From NCBI GenBank assembly GCA_947579605.1, contig OX388312.1, positions 19,305,313 to 19,369,312 on the forward strand: a stretch of DNA of 64,000 bases, in the 5' to 3' direction. Shown here in pieces: positions 56,946 to 64,000 of the stretch (position 1 is its first letter; each line of letters opens with the position of its first letter). Under the pieces are notes generated by a model. The model searched no databases. It was not told where the DNA came from and saw nothing but the letters and a program-made list of their open reading frames with translations. The DNA comes from Athripsodes cinereus (taxonomy: Eukaryota; Arthropoda; Insecta; Trichoptera; Leptoceridae). The translations under genes were made by a program, and so were the position numbers.

Positions 56946-59900
56946 GTGGATTCATTATTAATTAATAGTAGGTATTTCAATTAAAAATAGTAGTAAACAG
57001 TATTTCATAGTATGTCATTATACTATTGCTAATGTCCTATTTAGTAACTAGAATCTGAAATAACAAAGTTCAAGTTTTATATTGGCTCTATGATATGACA
57101 CTAGTAATTTGATACAATTCCCTGAGGAATCATCTTCACGTTACATGCGGGACACCACGCTACCACTCATCATCGCATTGCGGTGAAATATCTTCCCGTC
57201 CCCCAACAGACTTAAACCAATAATAACTTAGTGATAAATTTAAACTAACTCACCCTTTCTGAATTTCAAATAAATACTTACACACAATATATTCATATAC
57301 TTATAGTGAAAGTATTATTTTGAATGAGCTGATTTTTAACCCTTACATTTAAAAACTCTTGGGGTCTAATTTGCATCCCGGGGGATTGAGACATACCCCT
57401 TTCACAGTATGTTTATAAAAAAAGCTATTCACGAGTTTGTTAGCAATCTAAATAATGTACATTATATTGTGATTGCTGAGGGTAGGGGTGATAAATAACA
57501 TGTAATATTATGAATGACACATATAGGATTATTTACCATATACCTATATGCAGAATATATAATGAAGGATTGAATTTGATTGGATAAGCAGTATAACTCA
57601 TATTAATTACGCGGATCTTTTTATTAATATGTACAAGTTGTTGTGGATCACACTCAGATTTGATTTTTTTTTTCATATAAAAACAATTAATTTGCACAAA
57701 TGTAATTTATTCATTTTCATTATATGACATATTAAACATACCAGCTGAACAGTTAATTATTAATGTCCATTTTCTGAGCAATTCAATGTGTGCGAGTCAT
57801 CTATAGTAGTTCAAAACTTAATTTGATTGACATCCACACTTCTTAGCAAGTAAAATCCAGTTTTCAAAACACAACAGACTGTGTTACATACAATAGTCAG
57901 TTAATTATTTTCCGAAGAATTTTATAATACAGTAATAAAGGATATCGGATGTATTATGTGAGTAATAATAATGCATACCAATTTCATTAATGCATCGTTT
58001 GTGATAACTGCTCACACCTTTCCGTACGCATTTTGTATTATAATACATACGATGCATTATTATAATAGCTTTTATTTTCATCTGCAGTAAATATTAATTG
58101 CCTGCACATTAAATTGCATGTAATTGCCGTGTTAGGTTTATGTTGCACGGATAAGTAAACAAAATAATATAATAACATCATCCCCACCTACCAGAGATAA
58201 ATAAAGATGGATAGATTTTTGAATAGAAAGAGTTGTACATGAATGAATAATCGTCATTGGTTCGTATCGCGTGTCACCCACGTGCAACTATTCATTTACT
58301 ACTACATTATGTTTCTTAGCTCCTGGTACTAACTGATGAACAACATCAAGGTGTTCGCTGTTCTGATAGATGGGTAGGTATACTGCAGACACAAGCTGTG
58401 CATTGCCAACTTTACGACTATTGTGTATTCACTGCGTGAGAGTATTTAAAATCTATTATTATTGTTACTTCTAAAATCCTGTCTCGCATCTTCCCTATTT
58501 ATCATCAATTTTATTTAGTTTTATTGTTCTGCAATAAGTGTCAATCTTGCTACCTGAACATACATTATAAAATGAATAAATTATTGTTCTATCCAGACAG
58601 TGACTCATAAATTCAAATACTCGCAAAGCTTTCTGTGGACTTATTTTGATCAAAAGTCTATAGAAAATCTTTGATGGCATTGGTCGTAAAATTGCTGTAA
58701 CTACTTTACTTTAAAATATTTTTAAACCTATTATCTATACTCGCAAATTCTGGAAAAAAAGTGAGTGAAAAAGTAACCCAAGTTAAGGACAATATACCTC
58801 CTATAGAGTTTCTACATGATTTTCAGTCATCTAAACCCTAATTAATAAGTATTCGTTTATTGTACCTGTATACAATTAAGCCCCTTTCTAAAGAAATTGA
58901 CGTAACATGCTGTTTTCATGTTACCCGTGAGAACTAAAATTTTCACAAAAATTTAAAAACCAATTCCATTGTTTACTTATAAACGAAAAAAATCGTTATC
59001 AAAATCTCACATTGATCGAACTATATGGGAAAATCCTCGATTAATAAAAAAAGCTATTGAAGTTGATCATTAAATATTTTTACAGATAAAATTATTGATC
59101 TAAAACATAATTGAAAAAATGTATAATATAAAGTTAATGAAACGCGTTACCATCGGAAAATCGGCTATGAAAATTAATCTTGAAAAAAAATTGTTTCAAA
59201 CTCCACGCATTGCTGCTCTGTTTAAGAGATTTTTTCATGTTTTTTTTTTCAATGAGTGCAGTTTATTCCAAAATAAAAATTACATAATTTTTGCTAATGT
59301 TTTGGTACCTACTTACCTATGTTCTTTTATATTATTAGTTGTATTAAGCTGATGACATTTTTATTTTTTTCACTTATTTCAGTTTTTATATAAGTAATTG
59401 TTATTTCTCTATTTTATATTTGAATATTGTTTAATGTTTTATGTTTTTTTTATATGTATTTTAAAAGGCAAATGACGTGTATTGATTGAAGTAAATAAAT
59501 AAATATATATATTTTTTAAATTTATTTACAGTAAAAGCTTAAAAAGAAACTTATTAATGATCATCTATCTATAGAATACGAGAAGTAGTTCATTATGTAA
59601 CGTAACTACAAAGAATATAAACCATTTTGTAAAAGTTAATTAATAAAATTATTCTCCATAGTTTTATTAATGTTGTGTGTTTAATAACTACTATAAGAAT
59701 ATACTACTGCAGTTGCAAGTATAGTATAGGTACCTATATAATATTCTTATGTATTTATTTACTTTATAAAAGTTCAGGCTTTCTGTCTTCGATTGAACAA
59801 ATAATGATTTTTCAACGGTAATAGGTACTACCATTATTATTACTGGTTGAGTTGTACTAAATTTTCCGCGCCAAATAATCTCTTAATTAGTTTGTGCTCC

Positions 59901-61371
59901 CGGGTAGCGATTAAACGTCGGCTGAATTAACAGGCTCCATATTTTATACAAGGCATATTATCTCGAGTAAGTATGTATGTAAGTAAGTAAGTAGGTATAG
60001 TACATGAGAAGGTACATATATAGTAGTAGGTAATGCCTCTCCGGTAATAATATGAGCATGTCGTGAACATACTATAACATATATTATTACCAGTATTATT
60101 CATTAAATATTGCGCTTATGTGACAAATAAATTATCAATACTAACACAAATACAATACACTTGTTTCCAGCTATACGATTGACTAAGAACTTCATAGTTA
60201 CTTCTTCCTTCCGATGGCCGAATAACATTTGTAGAATTTTAGCCCTCTAAACAATCTTTCAATTTTGTGTTGTGAATTACCAGTCGCATCAATTAAAATA
60301 AAGTAGAACTAATCATAATGAAATTTTAATTTTCTGTACCTTATTGTTTGTTTTCTCCGTATTATTTATGTATTAAAATCTTGATAATAACGGATGAATA
60401 TTCAACTTTAAAACCTTATAGAGCCCTTTAATACACTTTTTTGTTTATTCTCAGTATTCGCAACGATATTGCTTTCTGTTAACTGGTAGGGTGTGTTTAG
60501 GGTTAATTTTATTAAAAGAAGAAGCTCATTTTCGGTCAATAGTGGATATTGATAAAAATTAAAGAGCGTTAACAGAATAATCTTAAGTTCTAGTATTACT
60601 GTATTGTGTCTAAGCTTTCTCGCAATACGCTGACCATGTGAGTAGTGAGTATGTATCAGAAGCTCACCGTCTTCTTCATAATATAAACGCTTACAGAAAT
60701 AATATAATAATGAATATTACCTACCGACGACATATGTATCTTTTATAATATCGTAATTATTATTTTTGGTCTTGTTATTATTAGTACTATGTATTATTAC
60801 GATAACAACTAATATAACTGGAGTTGCAAAAAACAATAATTTGTGTGTTTGGGAAAGGCGAAAGTCGTTAGTGACAAAACCATACACGGTATTAATATTT
60901 ATGATATGGGGGTAAATGATATAGGTATTTATTAATTAGAACTGGTATCGTAATAAGGAGATTTCAACTCAATATTACATTATTATTTGTCCGCTCAAAG
61001 ATACACGAGTACCAAATAAACTTCGGTCATTTCCAATCAAACATAAGTCTTATATATGTATTTTGTGAGGCATACACATAGAAACTGATATAATATTACA
61101 TATTCGTTGCGTGGTAGGTAAAGATGAGTGTGTCACAGGCACACTAAAATGTATCCAATGAATTGATTGCACTAGAATAACATCAACATCATCAACAATA
61201 CTTGTAGTTTTAATCAGAGAGCATTCTCACCAATCGCTTTCTAAAAGCATTTGGCTCAAAATTTGAATCACGTTGAATGTGAGAAATTTTATGAACATTT
61301 GTAACAATGAGGTAATATGGTAAAGAAACAATCTTTTATTTTTGATTGATTTTGATATGTACCTACCTACA
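56946..61371. other. Long AT-rich stretch, no gene seen
   Basis: Only the E2F-like site at 59862 and scattered small GC-richer patches. No repeat family named here occurs in it. Confidence 0.45.
59862..59875. promoter_or_regulatory. E2F-like site TTTTCCGCGCCAAA
   Basis: It matches the E2F consensus TTTSSCGC on both strands and is followed by a TTAATTAG homeodomain-type core. No gene is recognisable nearby. Confidence 0.2.
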
Positions 61372-61480
61372 AAGTATAGTCTGTTGGAAGACTCTAGAAC
61401 TTTCAATCGGAAGGCACCGTGTTCAATTGCCGACTTGTTCCAACACAGTATAATGCTTGCTGTGGGAGTATTTCGGCTTA
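61372..61480 (+). mobile_element. Degenerate SINE-like sequence
   Basis: GTCTGTTGGAAGACTCTAGA, then CACCGTGTTCAATTGCC with a weak B-box-like spacing, then TGGGAGTATTTCGGCTTAA. Resemblance to a tRNA-headed SINE is only moderate. Confidence 0.25.
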
Positions 61481-63764
61481 ATTCAAAACCAAATTCATAT
61501 TTAAAAAACCGAAGAAAATGTGATTTTCATTATTTAAACCAATATTCATTATAGTCCACCCTTATGTGTTAATCAAAGAACCCGATATATTTATGCAATT
61601 TTATAATAAGTATTTATATAAAATTTATTGCAATTACATATCATGATGTGGGTTTTGAGTAAAATTACATAAACAAATTGTAATATAGGTACAACCCTTA
61701 TAGTTATATTGATAATACTCTATTCCCATGATATTGTATCGATAAATGTAATGATTAATCAAAGAATTAATTGAATTGAAATAACTTATCGCTAGTTATA
61801 TCAAGGGTTATTTATAATATGATTATTGCAGTATTGTATAAACACTTTCAATCAATATAATTATTTATCGGTTATTTATTTATTTATTTACATCGTCGGC
61901 AGCCCGCATCCCACCTACTGATACTTCTGTGGTGATTACATATATTGTATATACAGATCCTCATAAATTGGAGGCAACATAAGCATGTCAAAGCACACAG
62001 CTATAGAACACTATCACAGACAATTGTATTTATATAATTTCTGCAATATTTATATCAATCAGGTACACACAGTCGCATCAATTAAAAAAGTCAAAACTTG
62101 AGTTATATAATGGTCAATAGTCTCATGAAATCGACAATTTTCAGAGCTTTTCAACACAAATTTGGGCACAAATAGAATTTAGTGAGATTATTTATAAAAT
62201 TTCTGTCTATTTTTCTATCGTATATAAAAATGCATAATTTTGCATTAGTAATAACAAATTTGTTAGCTATTTATCAAAATATCAAGGAAACTATTTTATA
62301 TTTCCAGACAACATAAATAATCAATAATATCGTAAGCCTTCATCACTGAGACAAATAAAAATTCTTTGTGGAGACATTTGAGAAGTCATTCATAAAAAAC
62401 AATAATATATTTATTTATAATTATGTCGTCTAAAATTTTTATCTAATGTCAAACTGTCACACCACAATGCATTCACCCACACCCTGACATCTTATCATAC
62501 TGACATCGAATAGAATCTTTGCATAAAAACTCATTTTTTGTGACAATGAAGACAAAATACTAAGAAACAAATACGAATCGACGTCTGAATTAAAAAAAAA
62601 ACTGCAGGTAAAAACATCGTGGACGAAATAAAAAAAACGAATAAAATTAAGCAGCTTTTAAATGTGTTTTTCGGTTGATCTACTAAAATCTAGTAAATGC
62701 GAAAAAAAATATTCACTCAGGTAAACGGGGAACGTAGAATGATGAAAATAATAATATCATAGAAACACACCGGTGACGCCAACAAAAAAAAAACGCGTAA
62801 ATTCACAAAAAAATGGTTCCAATAATCTAACCCGGCAGTTGGTGGCGTGCTGTTATGTTGAACCCTTATTAATGCATCCAACAAAGAATTTATAAAAAAT
62901 ACTAAATTTATACAGAGAATTGCATTGGTAGGGGTAGTTTTTATTGCAAAATTTAAACAATCCTACCTGCGTTTTTTTACGTATATATTTAATTCTTATT
63001 CCATATTAAATATTTTTTATACAAAATTCTAAGTAATAATAATGATAATAATGACAACAGTAAGGGGTAGAATGATGTGTTCAAAAATTGAATAAAAAAA
63101 ATATAGAATCGATCTTTTAGATTGTGCACATTTCCGGCACGTCCTACTGCCTACAATACATAGCACACACACACATATTGCTTAGATCTACTCCTTTCGA
63201 TTTAATTCTTTGATGAAATACTACTACATTTAATATCTGGTACTAAAAGCTATGCAATATTATATTCCGTACATGTTATACTAAATTCTATTGTTTCCGT
63301 CTAGACCGGTTTCATATTTCAATATTTTTTTTTATAAATAATAAGAATTCGGGTTACACGTAATTATAACGTTGTATGAATTTCACTATTAAATAACATA
63401 TTTTCACTTTTTTGTGGATAAAAACGAATCTGTATAGTAACTTTTGTTGCATTATGGTTATTAAATTTCATCGCGTTGAATAGAGTTATTGAGAGAATTT
63501 TCATTCCAATATTAGATACGCATATACTGTATAAAATACTTTTTCCTACCAATCAACTGAAGTTTGCATAAGATTGGATTAACTAAATAATATCTTATTT
63601 GTACCAACTACATAATAATAAATAAACTTGATAAATATTAAAACATTTTTTTTATATTTTCCCGCCATTAGACTGTAAATATTTTGTGTGATCATGACTG
63701 ATCATATGGAACATTATCTGGTTGTATAATACTGAGAGGTGTGGGTGGCAATTCTGCCGCCGCA
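61481..63764. other. No gene seen
   Basis: A GC-richer patch follows TTTATTTATTTATTTA at about 61875 (ATCGTCGGCAGCCCGCATCC) and may be a repeat edge. CAGTCGCATCAATTAAAA occurs here (62070) and at 60283. Confidence 0.4.
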
Positions 63765-63870
63765 TTAATAAAATAGTGATAGGATTACAACATAGTATAT
63801 ATGAATAATTTTATAAAATGGGCGAATTTATCGCAGAGGCGTGATATCCTTCAACCTACCTATAGATATT
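63765..63870 (-). repeat. LINE 3' tail remnant, second copy
   Basis: AAAATGGGCGAATTTATCGC, AGAGGCGTGATATCCTTCAA matches the segment at 7780-7830 (ATGGGCGAGTTTATCGCAGA, AGCGATATCTTCCAA) in the same orientation. Confidence 0.5.
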
Positions 63871-64000
63871 TAACACTGCATACTAATTTTACACTTTTTT
63901 AGGTTCAGTGATAAACTTTATACAAATAACTATTAACTCGAATAGTACCATCACCAAAACATTAAAAGTTGGCCTAGTTAAAGTTGGCAAAACCCAAAAC

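Noticed and set aside
60283..62090. Shared 18-mer CAGTCGCATCAATTAAAA
   Set aside because: It occurs twice (about 60283 and 62070), but the similarity does not extend beyond a few bases, so no repeat can be defined.

Overview
The window looks like a stretch of an insect nuclear genome, most probably a butterfly or moth. It is AT-rich with very few long reading frames, and short GTAGGTA/TACCTAC oligomers occur throughout. It carries tRNA-headed SINEs of the lepidopteran kind and decayed C-termini of non-LTR retrotransposons. I see no rRNA gene, convincing free-standing tRNA gene, CRISPR array or bacterial-type operon. The order assignment is inferred from the repeats; no marker gene could be identified.

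Genic content is sparse. At the left end a minus-strand reading frame starts with a good ATG context at 2641. A DRE promoter motif (TATCGATA) lies about 70 bp upstream, and a consensus splice donor sits near the end of the frame, so it is probably the first coding exon of a real gene reading out of the left edge. At 41893-42015 on the plus strand there is a short exon with good acceptor and donor sites and a clean 39-codon frame from an internal ATG. I do not recognise either protein. An acceptor/donor junction at 14037/14038 on the plus strand has the layout of a recursive splice site. If it is used, the plus-strand gene has introns of tens of kilobases and most of this window is intron. Two more blocks are coding-like but unresolved: 29074-29364, inside a GC-richer island at about 28970-29715, and 37241-37795, where both strands are unusually open.

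Most of what can be supported is repeat. One interspersed family (here 'family A', about 230 bp) appears about 19 times in both orientations. Several copies end in a short TAG-repeat tail, which suggests a retroposon. Two copies have given rise to tandem arrays (8 x 36 bp and 6 x 83 bp). At least four are interrupted by younger insertions, one with a 13-bp target duplication. There are also five copies of one tRNA-headed SINE, one SINE of a second type, two degenerate SINE-like pieces, five non-LTR retrotransposon C-terminal fragments, several LINE 3' tails and a 4 x 53 bp array.

DNA-level structures include a 205-bp foldback element between 17-bp direct repeats, a perfect 70-bp palindrome, a 531-bp terminal-inverted-repeat element, and a TA-bounded element with two internal copies of its own terminus. 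The long stretches between (for example 5.1-7.7, 10.4-13.0, 23.8-28.1, 42.7-47.6, 49.1-53.0 and 57-61.4 kb) hold only AT-rich sequence, a few possible regulatory motifs and undetected or absent genes.
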